The notes below the pieces were generated by a model that was given only the letters and a program-made list of their open reading frames with translations, was not told the origin of the DNA and searched no databases. Positions 35,661-48,400 of a stretch of DNA of 64,000 nucleotides are shown in pieces. The translations under genes and the position numbers were made by a program. Within the stretch, counting starts at the first letter, position 1, and every line of letters starts with the position of its first letter. Source of the stretch: Promerops cafer (Eukaryota > Chordata > Aves > Passeriformes > Nectariniidae); the NCBI GenBank assembly GCA_013398275.1, contig VZSE01002342.1, positions 730,976-794,975 of the forward strand, written 5' to 3'.

Positions 35661-35834
35661 AGGCTCCACAGGGAAGTGGTCACAGCACCAAGCCTGACAG
35701 AGCTCAAGGAGTGTTTGGACAGTGCTCTCAGACACATGGTGTGACTCTTGAGTATGTCCTGTGCAGGGCCAGGAGCTGGACTTGATGAGCCTTGAGGGTG
35801 CCTTCCAATTCAGCGTATCCTGTGATTGTGTGAT
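35661..35834 (+). mobile_element. CR1 LINE, 3'-terminal fragment
   Basis: The sequence follows the 3' end of an avian CR1 subfamily: aggctccacagggaagtggt, then agcaccaagcctgacagag, then gggccaggagctggacttga, ending in a degenerate 8-bp-type tail (tgtgattgtgtgat). It is severely 5'-truncated, as is normal for CR1. Its last 60 bases are of the same type as the tail of the SINE at 38811-38963. Confidence 0.88.
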
Positions 35835-38810
35835 GCTGGGATAAATGCCTTGGATATGCCTAGCTGTTCAGAAGCAGCTGAACTAAACAATGGCAAATGC
35901 TTTATTTGGGGATCCAAATAGGAACAAATCCCCCTTTTTTTTTTAATGAAAGGGAGTATTATAAAGATGTACTCTTCAGTGTTTGTTTAAAAGCTTTAGT
36001 CAGCCATATAATTTTTGCCAAAATAAGTAATGGATACAAATTCTCTAACATCTGAGTTCTTTTAGCTTAAGGAATTTTATTTCATCTTCAATGGGATTTT
36101 TTGGCGAATTATGTTTTCCACCTGTATTCAGTAGCAGAGACTTTCTGCTTTCCAGGGCAGTAACTCACATGAGATGGTCCAAATGAGATCATGAAGTTTT
36201 TATCTATGCCTTTTTATTTTCATATGTTCCCTTTCCTAAAACATGTTCCTTCTGAGTAACTTATGCCAGCTCTTCTTCTGGTCAAAATGAATATAGCAAA
36301 AACTATGTCAAGACTTTCTAAAAAAAAAAGAAATAGAATTAAAACTTGCTTTTAGGTTGCAGAAAAAGGCATATTTTGTAATTTAAAAAATGCATGTGTA
36401 GACTTTATTTATGCAAACTTGGGCTTAAATCAAGTGTTATTTTAGCTCAGCCCTCAGTTGTGCCGGTTTTTCCATGAGGTGCAGTTTCACCAGTGTCCCA
36501 GTGCTGGTAAGAGCAGCAGGGCAGGAATTTTAGAGGCCATGTCTGGTGTTTGCTGTTTAGGTCACCTTCCTGAGCACGTCCCATGCTGTCACTGCTGCAT
36601 GTGGGGATGATGCTGTGGCCAGCTTGTCAGCCCTGTCATGTTCCCTTGCCAGTGTGGCAGGCATGACTCATGGCAAGAATTTTGTGGGTGATGTGCTCCT
36701 AGAGACTGAGGTTGTCATAGGGAGACCTGGCACAAGGAGTGGTTTTTCTGAGTCAATACTGGGATCTCCTAAACCTGAAGGAAAGTGGTGCAACATCTTT
36801 AGAGGGACCACTGAAGTCCTGCCTTTTGCCATCCAAGCAGGATAGAGGCAAACCCGGGTCACAATGCCAGGAACAACTTTTGTTCTCAAGCTTGTGCTAA
36901 CATCCTTTCCCAGAATGAACCCTTTTGCTTGGACACACAGCACTTGCAGTCTATGCACGGGTCTCAGGCTGCATACAGAAACTGCTTGTGTCTACCTGTA
37001 AGCCCACCTGGATGCTATTGGGTCAGAATGGATGGTCTCTGTTGGGCAGCAAAGCTGGCACTCTTCAATGCTTCCCCATGGAGGAGAGCAGTAGGCTGGC
37101 CCTTCCCTCCTACGCGGGCCTGGGGAGCGGGGCAGAGGAGTAGATGGAATATCTGCAATACCCAGGGCAGCCCTCCTGCTGCAGAGGGGAGTCGAGATGG
37201 CTGCTGCCTGGAAGGAAGATGGGGATGGGGACCCTCAGGGGTGTCTGCAGAGCAGCGTGCCTGGCATGGGGTCAGCACACTCAGCAGCTCGTGGGTGCAG
37301 AGGGATTGCCAGCTACCGAGCTGACAATTCCAATGTCTTTGCCAAGCAGCCATCTGGGCAAGCTGGGTATCTTTCTGCCTGAGTTCACTGGCTCCTAAGC
37401 TGTTCCAACAGATGGATTTACCTTTAGCAGATGGATGAGGAAACATGTACAATGTTTTCTGCCTTTCTGGAGGGTTATCTCCCAAGGAAATCCCTTGGCA
37501 ATGGTGGATCTGGGTAATGAGGGAGCTGCTGGATGTGGAAGCTGAGAGGGGATCCTGTCAGTGATTTTTTTTTTTTCTTTTCTTTTGCCTTTGTGGGGTG
37601 GGCTGTCACAAATGCACGTGTTGTGATGACAGAGACTTGACGAATCATGTGGTGAGCCCCAGGGGACTGGTGCTAATTTTGTTATGCTGTGAATTCTGCA
37701 GAACACCTCAAGACTGGGACCTCATTGCCTTTAAAGGCCAGATCACCACATAGGCTGTCCTTCTCAGGGTTATCTGCCTCACACTCATCTCATATGGATG
37801 TCCTTGAAGGCTGACAGACTCAGAGAGGTTCCAGGAGGCCCCACCCGTGTGGGTGAGGTCTGTCTGGAAGGGTGTCCCCCTGGGACAGGCTGTACCTTAA
37901 TTTTTTGGGCAGCAGAGATAAGTGAGCTTGCTGTGAGCATATGTGCCCAGCTGTATAGACATCACCTCAGTGTTTAAATTTGCATCTAATCTGGCTTTGG
38001 TGAATAAGTGTGACTCCAGCCAAGGACTCCAGGCCTTGAGCCCTGGCTCTAGTATACAGGACAAACAGTTTACCAGTAGCCCTGATGCAAGGGCTGACAC
38101 CCAATACTCATTTGCTTCCTGGTTTCTGAGGCAGGTGGTCCCCATAGTGTTGAGAAGTGCGGAATGACTGCCTGGATTCATGCCTTGCCAGCAGCCTCTA
38201 TGCAAGGCCCCTATGACTGCTTTCATTTAGCAACATAAAAAGGTGTTTGCAGCAGCCAGCATTAGGTGTTTTTGTGGTTTAAAACATGTATCTGTTCTCT
38301 GGGTGAATTCTCTAGGTGTGTTTAGGTGTGTTATGCCCTTATTGCCTATGGACTGCAGGTGTTCATCTCACTTGTGTTCAGCCTATGCATGGGCAGCATA
38401 TTCACATCTCCTAGGGCAGATGGGTAGTTTGTGTGGGAAGCAGGCAGCCTCTGAGAGACTGGGGAATGAACTGGGAGGTTTGGGATTCAGAATAGCTGAG
38501 AGCTGGCCCCTAACCCTTTGTCTACAGAGCCCCTTTGTTCTTCCCTTGCTTGGTAGCACCTGCAAATATGTTAGGCAAAACGTTCAGATGTGAGCATGTC
38601 CTTCCTGGCACAGCCCTGTTGATGGGAAGTCTCACTCCAAGAGGTGTCTTTGTCTCCCTGAAAGGGTGCATGAACACAGGCATCCTGGAGATGGCTGCAA
38701 AAGAACGGGCAGGCCCTGTGCAATGCAGCATCTCCCATCTTTTTGGCCAAGAGGTGGGAAGCACTGGAGGCTTGCTGTGACTGACAGGAGATTGCTGTGT
38801 CTGAAGATGG
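35835..38810. other. Intergenic stretch, GC-richer, nothing recognised
   Basis: The 36,450-37,560 part is richer in G and C than its surroundings and therefore carries overlapping open frames on both strands (up to 156 codons at 37015-37485, minus). None resembles a known protein, none shows supporting splice structure, and I see no known repeat. Confidence 0.55.
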
Positions 38811-38963
38811 TTTTCACAGAATCACAGAATATCCTGAGTTGGAAGGGGACCCACAGGGATCCTCGAGTCAAGCTCTTAAGTGAATGGCCCGTTTGGGGAT
38901 CAAACCCATAACCTGGGTGATACTGGCACCATGCTCTGACCAACTGAGCTAAAGCAGCAGCCC
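38811..38963 (-). mobile_element. tRNA-Ile-derived SINE with CR1 3' tail (TguSINE1-like)
   Basis: On the minus strand the element begins with a tRNA-Ile-like head (38963 down to 38885). It has an A box TAGCTCAGTTGG (38951-38940), a B box GGTTTGATCCC (38906-38896) and an acceptor-stem end ACGGGCCA. A CR1-type 3' end follows: GACTCGAGGATCCCTGTGGG, then CCTTCCAACTCAGGATATTC, then two copies of ATTCTGTG. Such tRNA-Ile/CR1 SINEs are known from passerine birds and are copied by CR1 reverse transcriptase acting on the shared tail. The anticodon region is altered, so this is not a working tRNA gene. No convincing target duplication was seen, which is usual for CR1-driven insertions. Confidence 0.88.
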
Positions 38964-41290
38964 AGAACACCTGCCCAATGGGACAATGATCAAGGGAACA
39001 AGGAGAAAGGGGCAACTAAATAAACTGATGGAGGAAGAGGAGACATTTGACAAAGAAATTAAACTAAGATATTTCTGGGATATTCCTGTTCAGATGAGGT
39101 GGGACAAAAATTGGGAGTGCTTGCAGCAACCAATGAAGATCTAAAGGATGGAAATAGCGTGTGAATGATTTGAAACTTTGCAAAAGTAGTTAAGGCTAAT
39201 ACTGAAGAGTAAGCCTTCACAGGACTGAAGGAGCTTTGGGTTTTAGAGGTTCCCCAGAAAGACCAGATAAAATACTTCCAGGCACAATAAAACCATTTAT
39301 TTGTGAAGGAACAGTTGGATAGATGAGAAGTGCAGTTGTGACACCTCTGGCTTACCAAGATGAACTGATGAAGTGATCAGCATCCTGGCTGCCGTGGACA
39401 GGAATCTTTTTAAGCAAAATATGATCAAGTTGGCTCTGGCCAATTTGGAGCTTTTCAGCCAATGTGAACAAAGAGTACAAGAGCCAAAATGTCAGCTACA
39501 CACTGAAATAGTCAAAGACTAAAGAAGAAACATGGTCTGTGGACATGGAATTTAGCCAGCTAAAGGACTTGGGTAAGACTCATACATATAACTCTTATAT
39601 ATTTCCTATTCTATTTATAACCTTGCGTGCTGCAGAGAGAAGAATTCATGTAGTTACAGCTCATAACTCCTTAACAGGTTTTCTTAGCTACAGTGCTAGA
39701 GCTCAAATAAATGTGTAGGAGGATGTTGATTTTTTGAGCCATTAATGTGACTCGTAGAAGGAGCATGCAGGAAAGCATGGTTCTGCAGAGGTGACCTCAG
39801 CTCTCCAAAGAGAGGCTGAAATTTCCAGAACAAGAATGGGTTTTTGAGCCCACCTCTCCAGGAGAGGCTGCCTGGGGGGCATCTCCCAGGGGGCTGAGAG
39901 AAGTCCCAGGGACTCAAGGTGAATCCTGGATCACTGTGATTTCAAAAATTTCAGCAAGAACTTTTTTGTACTTTCTGAAACAACACGTCCTATATGGAAG
40001 AAATTAACAAATTCAGGGTCTTCATTGCAGTTAGGGAGGAAAACTTAAAAGAGGTTTTTAATTTCCAACAAACCAGAAATCTCATTCCTTATGCTACAAG
40101 ACTGCTCATAAGGTACAAAACAAGCTCTTGTTTTGTCTTTTAAAGGTAATGGCCACCACAGAACAGGGATTTTTCCTATTTCGTGTACCAGACATGGTTT
40201 TACTTGGTGTGCCATAGTTACTATGGCAGTCCTTCACCTTCAGCATGAGCATCACAGTTCATCATTCACCTGTCACTGCTGAGGTAAACTAGTGAATTAC
40301 TGCTCCTACACAGGCATAGTCATCCTTGCACTGATAATTTTTGTAAACATTTGTTTTCTGAAATTATGGAAAAGAAATATAATGATGAGAGACAGGTGTG
40401 GTAGTTCTGGGACAAAGTCCCTACACTTGGTTTTCAGCTTGAGAGAGCTGCTGAATGAAGGAGACAACCCACATCCAAATGTTTGTTACCAACTAGCCCC
40501 CTTCTAGCAGTTAGCAGCGTTGCAAGGATGGGGATTTTGATTCAGCAAGCAGCTGAGCATCCTGGGGACTCCCTTAGTCCACCAGAGTAATGCACCAGAA
40601 TGATCTAATTAATGTAAAAATGGGGCTATAGAAGGCAGCTGCTAGGAAGGGTAAAAGGAAAAGGATACTTTGCAGGATAAGGTTGTCATGTGTGTTTGTC
40701 TGGGGCTTCCACATCCTGGAGCAAAAGAGTGTTCTGGACTGAGAAACTGTGGGATTGGGTATGCAAGTGAGCATGGATAATGTGAGAAGAGGGTTGCCTT
40801 ATTATGAGTAAGTATGGTGCTTAAAGCAATTTTTAAGAGAGAAAAGGAGTGATTAGCCTGAGGTGGAGAGCAGTTGAGTGAGCTAAAAGGTGAGGACTTG
40901 GTGGTTTCCTGTTGTGGGACAGAAGTGCACTCCCAGATTTTGTCATGGATTTAAGTATCTGAGGAGTTATGAGAGTTCAGCTATTATTGTCCTGTGCTGT
41001 AGGAAGTGCTTGGAGAAAATCAAAAGAGATTAATTACTAAGGGTGTTGCTGGTGAGTAGAGTATTAAGAAGTGCTAGGGATGACATGCTGTGAAGCTCTG
41101 ACCTGTTCATCTCTCCAGAGCTTATAGAGGTGGTAGAATCAAAAGGCAAAGAGGTGTGGTCATCTGGTCATCCTGTCCTGCTCAGATCAGTGATATGAAA
41201 GAATTGATACTGGCTTTCTCTCTTGTGCTGCAAGTGAAATAGCACTTAGGAGGGAAAAAAAAGTGAACAGTCACTGCAGTTGTTAATTAG
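38964..41290. other. Intergenic stretch, nothing recognised
   Basis: This is AT-rich DNA with only short, unconvincing open frames on both strands. I see no RNA gene and no recognisable transposon. Confidence 0.55.
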
Positions 41291-42165
41291 GAAAGTTGGA
41301 AGGGACCTTAAAGGTCACCTAGTTCCAACCTCCCTTCCAAGGGCAGGTGCACCTTCCACTAGACCAGGTTACTCAGAGCCCCGTTCAATCTGGCCATAAA
41401 TATTTCTAGGAATGGGGCATCCACAGCTTCTCTGGGAAACCTGTGCCCATGCCTCGTTGCTCTCACAGTAAAGAAATTATTCTTAACATCCCACCTAGAC
41501 ATATTTGCTTTTGGTTTAAAGCCATCCCCTGTTGTTCTATCAGCACAACTTGTGAAGTATCCCTCCCTTGCTTCCTTATAGGTCCCATTTGGGCACTGAA
41601 AGGCGTATAGGGTCTCCTTGTAGTCTCTTCTTCAGGCTGAACAGCCCCAGCTCTCTCATCCTGTCGTCACAGGAGAAGTGCTCCAGTCCTCTGATAATTT
41701 TGTGCTCCTTCTCTGCACACACTCCAGCAGGTTTATGTCCTTCTTATGTTGGGGGCCCCAAAGATGGGTGCACTCTTCCAGATGGGGTCTCACCATAGCA
41801 GAGAAGGAGAACCTCTCAACCTGCTGGCCATGCTGCTTTGGATGCAGCCCTGGATTTGTGGGCTTCAAGTGTACATTGCTGGGTCACGTCAAGTTTCTTG
41901 TCCATGAACATCCGCAAGTCTTTCTCCTCTGGAATGATCTCAATCCATTCTACACAGAGTTTGTATTTGTGTTTGCCCCGACCCAGCTGTAGATCTTTGC
42001 ACTTGGTGTTGTTCGTGAGGTTTGCACCAGCTCACCTCTTAAGCCTGTCAAGGTTCCTCTGCATGGCACCCCTTTCCCTCCAGCATGGTGACCACACCAC
42101 ACAGCTTGGTGTCATCAGCAAACTTGCTGGGGGTGCACTCAGTCCCGCTGCCCATGTCTCCAACA
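41291..42165 (-). mobile_element. CR1 LINE, 5'-truncated copy of the RT end and 3' UTR
   Basis: Read on the plus strand, this starts with the reversed CR1 3' end (gttggaagggaccttaaagg, then tccactagaccaggtt, then ggggcatccacagcttctct). It continues through tccttcttatgttgggggcc to ccacaccacacagcttggtg and stops near 42165. The element therefore runs on the minus strand with its 5' part missing. A piece of the C-terminal reverse transcriptase frame survives at 41868-41656 (QQVERF, then VRPHLEECTHLWGPQHKKDI), with later frameshifts. The 8-bp tail is no longer visible. The 193-codon plus-strand frame at 41838-42419 is only its antisense. Confidence 0.93.
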
Positions 42166-42572
42166 TGGGAAGGGGAGACTTCTCTGCCTCTTTGTGTTCT
42201 CAGACAAGGCAAGGTGGCCTGATAGTGCCTTGTTTGCTTAGGATTTGTGAGCCCTTAGACTATGAACTGGATGGTGTGACTTGCTCAGGGGGCCTGGGAG
42301 TACTTCTGCACTATATACAGTGTCAAGTCAAAATGGAAATATGGAGCCAGCTGGAAAAATCTGACGCAGGTTGTTTGGTCCTCGTGATGGTGTCCTGGAA
42401 GCTTATGTATCATGTGTAGCTGTCTGGCTTGGGCCCTTGCCAAACTTTAGCCCTTGAAGAAAATTTTAAATCAGTGAAAAGTAACTAATTATTATTATGA
42501 AACTGAATGTGCATACCTAATTTTTTTAAATCACCAAAGAGAAGAAATTTCCAGGATACTATTGAAACTCTT

Positions 42573-42610
<38 letters not shown>

Positions 42611-45600
42611 TCTTCCATTCTCCTTTCCTATTTTTTGGCACAGATCATGTGGATTTCCATAGCATCTGGCATCCAGTTTTCAGTGAAATAAGAACTATAA
42701 AGGGCCTTATTTCCCTTAGGAACTCACATACAAATTAAACCTGTACTAAGACACCTGATCTGAGCCAGATGAAATCAAAGCTTTGAGTCCATACACCTTA
42801 ACTTTGAATGGCTTTAATTCTTGGGGAGTGAATAAATTTGAAGGCTTCGGAGGCCAGCTGTGGCTCTTTAGAAGTTGTAAAAGGTAAAGAAAAGAATATG
42901 ATTTATGATTGCTGAACAAACTACAAACCAACTTGGAGCTTGCCAGCTGTCATCCATTTTTAAAGCTGTTTTCAAAGCACTGTTACATCTACTACTTTCC
43001 TCACTCCTTTTTAAGAGCTGTGTGTTTATCCTTACTACCGTCAATAACAATAGTATGTTGTGGTCATCATGTGTTTTAGGATGTATTACTCCTTTAAATT
43101 CTCATTCTTAGTGTTGCAGGCAACTGGCAGCAGGAATATTTCTAGATGCTGCTAGGCAAGAAGTTATGGTTTATTTAGCAGCACTCAGCATTATTCTTTA
43201 AGTAGGGTTCGTAATTTCTCACAAACCTGAGGTTTTGAACTTTGAACTGTAACTCTAGTGGATAAAGTCTGCATAACTCTTTGGATAAATAAACCTCTGC
43301 GGATTTATTTTGGCTAGTGATTGTTCCACAGTCACCTCTAACCACACCTGGACACCATTTGATCCTGAATAGCAGATGTGCCCATTACATTGTGCCACAG
43401 TTACAACCCAGTACTGGTGTAGAGTGACCTGCTGAACTGAGATCCAGATTCATCTCATCAGAGAGACAAGAACCAAATACTTTGGATGAGCTGCTTAGGG
43501 CAGGGCTGACCAAGTAAACTGTGTTTTCTTGAGCTCAAAAAGCCTGAACACTATTCTGTCAGGCTTCCACAAAGTTTTGCTGTTTTTGCTCATCCAAAGT
43601 GCAGGTAGGAAAGATTCACATGATGTCTTGCAGGTAGCTTTGGAAAGCCTTAAGAGGAGTGATGCTTGAAACACATTCACAGTACATTTTCTGAATATCG
43701 TCCCCTTTGAAAGGACAAGATAGGCAGAAATATTGTCATAACCTGGAACAGTTAAAAATGTAGCTGTATTTTAATTTGATATTAGAAGGTAACAGGAAGA
43801 AAAAGTAATGAGAGGGATTAAGAAATAAGATGCATAGTTTGTTCTGTGGGTGGAAAAGCACATTGAAATGCAGTCCTGTATAGCGACAGCTGCAGCAGTC
43901 CGACTTCAGCACACACTGAGCATAAACCACACTGGAAATAGACCCTTGGTTGTGTCAGCCATTTTCCATATGAAAGTGCACCACAGCACTGTGATTTTGA
44001 ATTGCTGTTAAGAAATGGTTAGAGTAGAGGTTTGATAACAAAGTCTTCCATACTCTGTCCTACTCCTTATTTGCATGAAGCTGAAAGTTCTTTCAATTCG
44101 GTAGATTATTTTAGTATATATAAAATTGCAATAATGAATAACTCTGCCTTCCACACCCTGCATATGTTTTGATGTACAGAAAACCATAGCAATTCCTGAA
44201 GTTTGAACTAATGATACCAGAAGTCCCTAATATTCAATATTTCATCCCTAGATCAAGCCAATACAAATGATTTACTGAAAGCTATTTGAAGTGCTGATGT
44301 GCGTTATTTAATCCCATTTTGGTTTTTAGATTTAGCTCAAATCTTGAAATGAAGAATGCAATAGTGTAAAATATTTAATGTCTCTAACTAAGTAACTAAA
44401 GGAAGTTCTGGCTCTTCATATAAATATCCAGCTTCTTGAATCTTGCTAATTGCTTGGCCACACATTCTGAAGCTGAATTATGCAATATATGAACCAGGCT
44501 TTTTTGTTTCTTTTTAAATTTCCATCATTTAACTTGACTGAAATGCCACTGGGTTCTTTTATTCATACATGTTCTTTAGCAAACCTGAGATAAGTAACCT
44601 AAAAGTGTACGAGAATACCTTTGATGCTATATCCCAAGCAGCATGTTGCACTTCACATTGCAAACCTGTAGAGGTATTATGCTTAGAGTTCTTAATTTTG
44701 GGGATATGGAGGAGAGAGGATGTGATAAAGATGGAAAAAAGAGGACAGGAGGGTTTGAAGCATACCTAGCATGAAAGATGGTTTTGGAGATATCCAGCTG
44801 GACTATATACTAGACCTGCTTTAATGCTTGTAACTACTGTGCTGCTTCTGCTTCCTAAGGGTCATACTTTGAGATGACAGAAAATGTCTCATGGGGCTTT
44901 GCTGGCAAGCCCAAATTTATCTTGTGTTTTGTCTCTTTAATGTTAACGCACACTGGCAGAAAGAAGGGGTGGTCATAATCTGTCAGGGTCTTGAAAGGCT
45001 GGCTCCGACTGTTCAGCCAATGACATTCAGATGGGCTGTCAAACTGCATGCAGATCCAAGGGAGATTTTGTGACTAATGAAGTTAATAAGCATGACATGC
45101 AAATTTAATCTGAAACAGACTTCTCAGCTACTTGTTACTGCTTGATAATATTGAAGTGATTATATTCTATGAAATAGTCGATCTTCTGAGAGCGTGGCTT
45201 TTGTTACATCTTCTTTTGTTAGATTCTGGGATCATTCTTGGCTTTGCAAAAGACAAGGTAATATTTCTTAAGCTGCCAGCATCTGTAAATGAGCTCTGCC
45301 TGGGGACTGGTTCTCTTCAAGCTGTCTGCCTGGCTTTCCCTCCTTTGGAAAAGGGAGGTTTCTGCTTAGTCCTTTTCCATTCTCGCCTGCCCTGTGGCTT
45401 CTGGCTAGAGCATGGCTCTGGTATCTGTGAAGAGCTGCTGGTTCTCATCAAAGGATGCAGCCCTTGTAAACAAATGAGGGGCACTTTCATTTTGAGTATT
45501 TGGAATGATAAACTGAAACATGACTAACAATAGAAAAGTTAATTCTGATACAGTTCTGTGGGAGACTTCTGCAAAAAATCTTGTACAGATCTCATCAAAA

Positions 45601-46991
45601 GCTGGAATTACAGATCTCGGTTACTTTCCTGGGGCAAAGCAGAATCATAATATTAATTTGCTTAGTCACAGGAGTCAAAACAAAGCACTAAAATGGGGTA
45701 TGGTAAGAAGAAACAAAGTTATTAACCTGGCAGTGTCTTGGTTGATCAATTGCTACAAAGGGGAGAAACAGAACTGTGGAGCCATGCAGAAAAATTATGC
45801 AATATTATGAAACAGATGTGGAAGAACTGATTAAATGCACAAATCCTTTGTACTTGAAAATTATTTCTGAAAGCTTCCAGTCCTAGTCGTGGCCCTGTGT
45901 AACCAATCCAACCCTATCTGAATACAGTGAGCCAGAATCTCACGCTGCTGGATCAGTATCTAGAGATCAAAAAAGACAAAGGACCTGCTGAGCATTAGGA
46001 TACTCCTTTCTGCCTGCTCCTTCTATCCAATGCCTTGTGAATTATTTAATGATATTTAATAATTGATTAAGGTTATTTGAAAGCCTGATTATATTGATGA
46101 TATCTAGCCAACCTGCAAATGTATCTGAGTTTCAGATGTAGCTTGTTAAGTCTTAACGTGTGGTTGCCCTGCATGAGGAATCACTCACACTCTTGTCTGT
46201 GAAATGGCACCATTGGTCAAGGACCATGCACTTTTGTTCTGTAGGAGGAAGAGTTCCCTGGAGTGAGCTGATTGTTTTCCAACACAGTCCCCACTGCCAT
46301 TAAGATGCAGAGGCCCAGATCCTGCTGGAAACTCCACTGGTTCAGGTGTACCTTCATGACAGACCCCAGCACCCTATGAGACACTCCAGGAGCAGGAGGT
46401 TGTCAGACTACAAAATTATTTCAGCTATCTAGGGTCTTCTACAACATACCTGTCACCCCTAAGTAAGGATAGGGTGGGGAGAAGCTATTCAGCTGTGAGT
46501 TATACAGCCTTGCAATAGCAGCACTGAGGGGTCATGCCTGAACGAGGTCATAGGCTTCTTCCCACTAGAAGGGTGACAAATAGGGAACCTTAGTACCCCT
46601 TTTTAATACGACGTATAGAGAAGGAATTTTATGGGGGATTTTTCTCTGGAGTGACATATTTGTGGCTATACAAAAAGCAAGGGGTTTTGCATGGTATCTC
46701 AGTGTGTAAGGGATGGATCACCAAGGCTCCCCCTCGGCTTAGGGTTTTGGATGAACTATCTTCACAGCTGAAATGCTACAGACCAGCTGGTAGTTCTCTA
46801 AGACAAGACGCTGAGAGGTACTTATGACTGTATACAACACGGTACATTTAATGTAGAAAAAAGGCAAAATAAAAAGTCCTATGCCACTCTGAATGTGTGG
46901 CCTCTTTGGGATATATACTCAAGGAGATACTGGGCTCTTGCTTATCAGTTCTCAAGGCAATTAATATTGGATCAGCTTTGGCTTCCATTTA
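42166..46991. other. Intergenic stretch with one microsatellite
   Basis: Apart from the TAA repeat, this is AT-rich, non-coding sequence. Open frames up to 131 codons (45132-45527, plus) have no recognisable domain and no family resemblance. Confidence 0.55.
42574..42609 (+). repeat. (TAA)12 microsatellite
   Basis: Twelve perfect TAA units, uninterrupted, are followed by cTCTTCC. Perfect repeats of this length are usually variable between individuals. Confidence 0.97.
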
Positions 46992-46996
46992 GGCTG
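46992..46996 (+). repeat. Target-site duplication, left copy (GGCTG)
   Basis: GGCTG directly precedes the TGTC start of the LTR and matches 48396-48400. One more base (A) also matches, but it would overlap the terminal CA of the element. Confidence 0.8.
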
Positions 46997-48395
46997 TGTC
47001 ATGGTTTGGTGCTGGCCCAATGCCAGTGCCCCCATGAAAATGTATTTTCTTTAACTAACTGCTGTGAGATGTGACCAGGAATAGAGCAGAGCAGGCTTAA
47101 ACTTAAAAAAAGAGAAAAATAACAAGCTTTATTAAACTACAAACCAAAATCAGAAACACATAGGAAAACAGAATGAACACCTTTTAAAACATTCCTCCTC
47201 CTCCCACCCAAATTCACCAAAGCACAGTGAGACAAAAATCTTGGAGTCCTGATTAAGTTACCAACACTCAAGTAATCAATTCTTAGTCCATCAGGGGAGA
47301 GAGGAGTCTCTCTTGTACCACAGTCCTCCCCACGAAACAGGGTTGAAACTCCCCATGTTTCTTTGTCACACGTGGCACCGCCCAGAGAAACTCTGCCATG
47401 GTGACATGCTCCTTCCATGTACAGTGCTCTCACCACCGTCTATGGACCGAAACTGCTCAGGGTTCTTCAAGGATGCTTTGCTAAATGCCGAGAAAAAAAA
47501 ACAACCGTGCCTCATTTTTGGGACGGCAGTCCCCCCCCATTTTCTCATCCCCTGGGGCCGAGGGTTTTCTCAAGAACAGAGCTCTTCTCCCTGAAGATGG
47601 AAGGCACCACCACGCCCTCTTCATCTTCCTCTGTTCACTCCATTATATAATACCATTACAGCAGGTCAGTCTCTTGGCTCAGGCTATAGCATCCACCCAA
47701 ATGCAGTCTCATGTATTACAGGTAGCTTGGTTCAGTCTATGGCTATACAAGAAAAGTCCAGCTGAAAAAGCCACTCCATCATCTCCTCCCACTTCAGCTT
47801 TTCCACATCTTCTTAACATCTCAGGTCCCAGACTGTCTCTCTTCTCTCTCCAACCACCAGCCAGGAGGACTAATGTTTCACAAAGTTTCCTTCACCCAAG
47901 AAAGGGTTAAAAGTCCGAGCTCCGCTGCCCTCAGGGCACTGAGATCTCACGGTGGCACTCCCACATGCTGGGCATCACCCCCCCCGCCGCCTCCTCTGCC
48001 GGCACAGGCTCGCTCGCTCTCTCTTCTGGGGTTGGGGGGGGGAACAAAAGATACCTCGGTGTTTTTTCCACCCCTCGGTCCTGCAGGGGCTGGCCCGGTT
48101 CCATTCCCTTCCACCTTCTCTCTCTCTCCGGGGCTCCGGCCTACCTCAGCCTGGGCCTCCATGGCTCCCCTCCCCCACCCAGCCATGTGGCCGGGCGGGG
48201 CAGAGACGGTGCCGCTCCCTGGGCTACCACGGGCGAAAGAGAGCGAACTCTGGGAAATCTCTGCTTTTAACCCCGTGTGTCTTCAGAGGTGACTCACGTC
48301 TTCAGTGGTCACACCAGGTGTCAATATTCGAATCTGACCACTGATTGGTTTAACTAAAACTTCCCAAAAAACTCACTTCCTCCCAAACGGAGACA
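46997..48395 (-). mobile_element. Solo LTR of an endogenous retrovirus, 1,399 bp
   Basis: The element starts TGTCATGGTTTGG on the plus strand and ends GGAGACA, so its ends are the inverted TGTC/GACA pair typical of LTRs. It is flanked by a 5-bp direct repeat GGCTG on both sides. A CCAAACCATGACA end is common for bird LTRs. The polyadenylation signal AATAAA lies on the minus strand (47133-47128), near the end as read on that strand, so the LTR points left. A TATATAA-like box (minus, about 47650-47642) and a GC-rich, CpG-containing block (47890-48250) fit a promoter-bearing U3. There is no gag, pol or env sequence and no second LTR, so it is a solo LTR left after recombination. A 5-bp duplication fits class III (ERVL-like) best, but the family is inferred. 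Confidence 0.87.
47128..47133 (-). terminator. LTR polyadenylation signal AATAAA
   Basis: This is tttatt on the plus strand, i.e. AATAAA in the sense of the LTR, about 130 bases before the element's 3' end. Confidence 0.6.
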
Positions 48396-48400
48396 GGCTG
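48396..48400 (+). repeat. Target-site duplication, right copy (GGCTG)
   Basis: GGCTG directly follows the terminal CA of the LTR and is identical to 46992-46996. Confidence 0.8.

Noticed and set aside
37015..37485. 156-codon minus-strand frame overlapped by plus-strand frames
   Set aside because: Overlapping frames on both strands in a GC-rich patch, without family resemblance, point to chance.
38885..38963. Functional tRNA-Ile gene on the minus strand
   Set aside because: The anticodon arm is diverged and the sequence continues straight into a CR1 tail, so it is a SINE head.
41838..42419. 193-codon plus-strand open frame
   Set aside because: Most of it is the antisense of the CR1 copy at 41291-42165.
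47485..48344. Several 100-140-codon open frames at 47485-48344
   Set aside because: All lie in the solo LTR, are low in complexity, and overlap on both strands. LTRs normally do not code protein.
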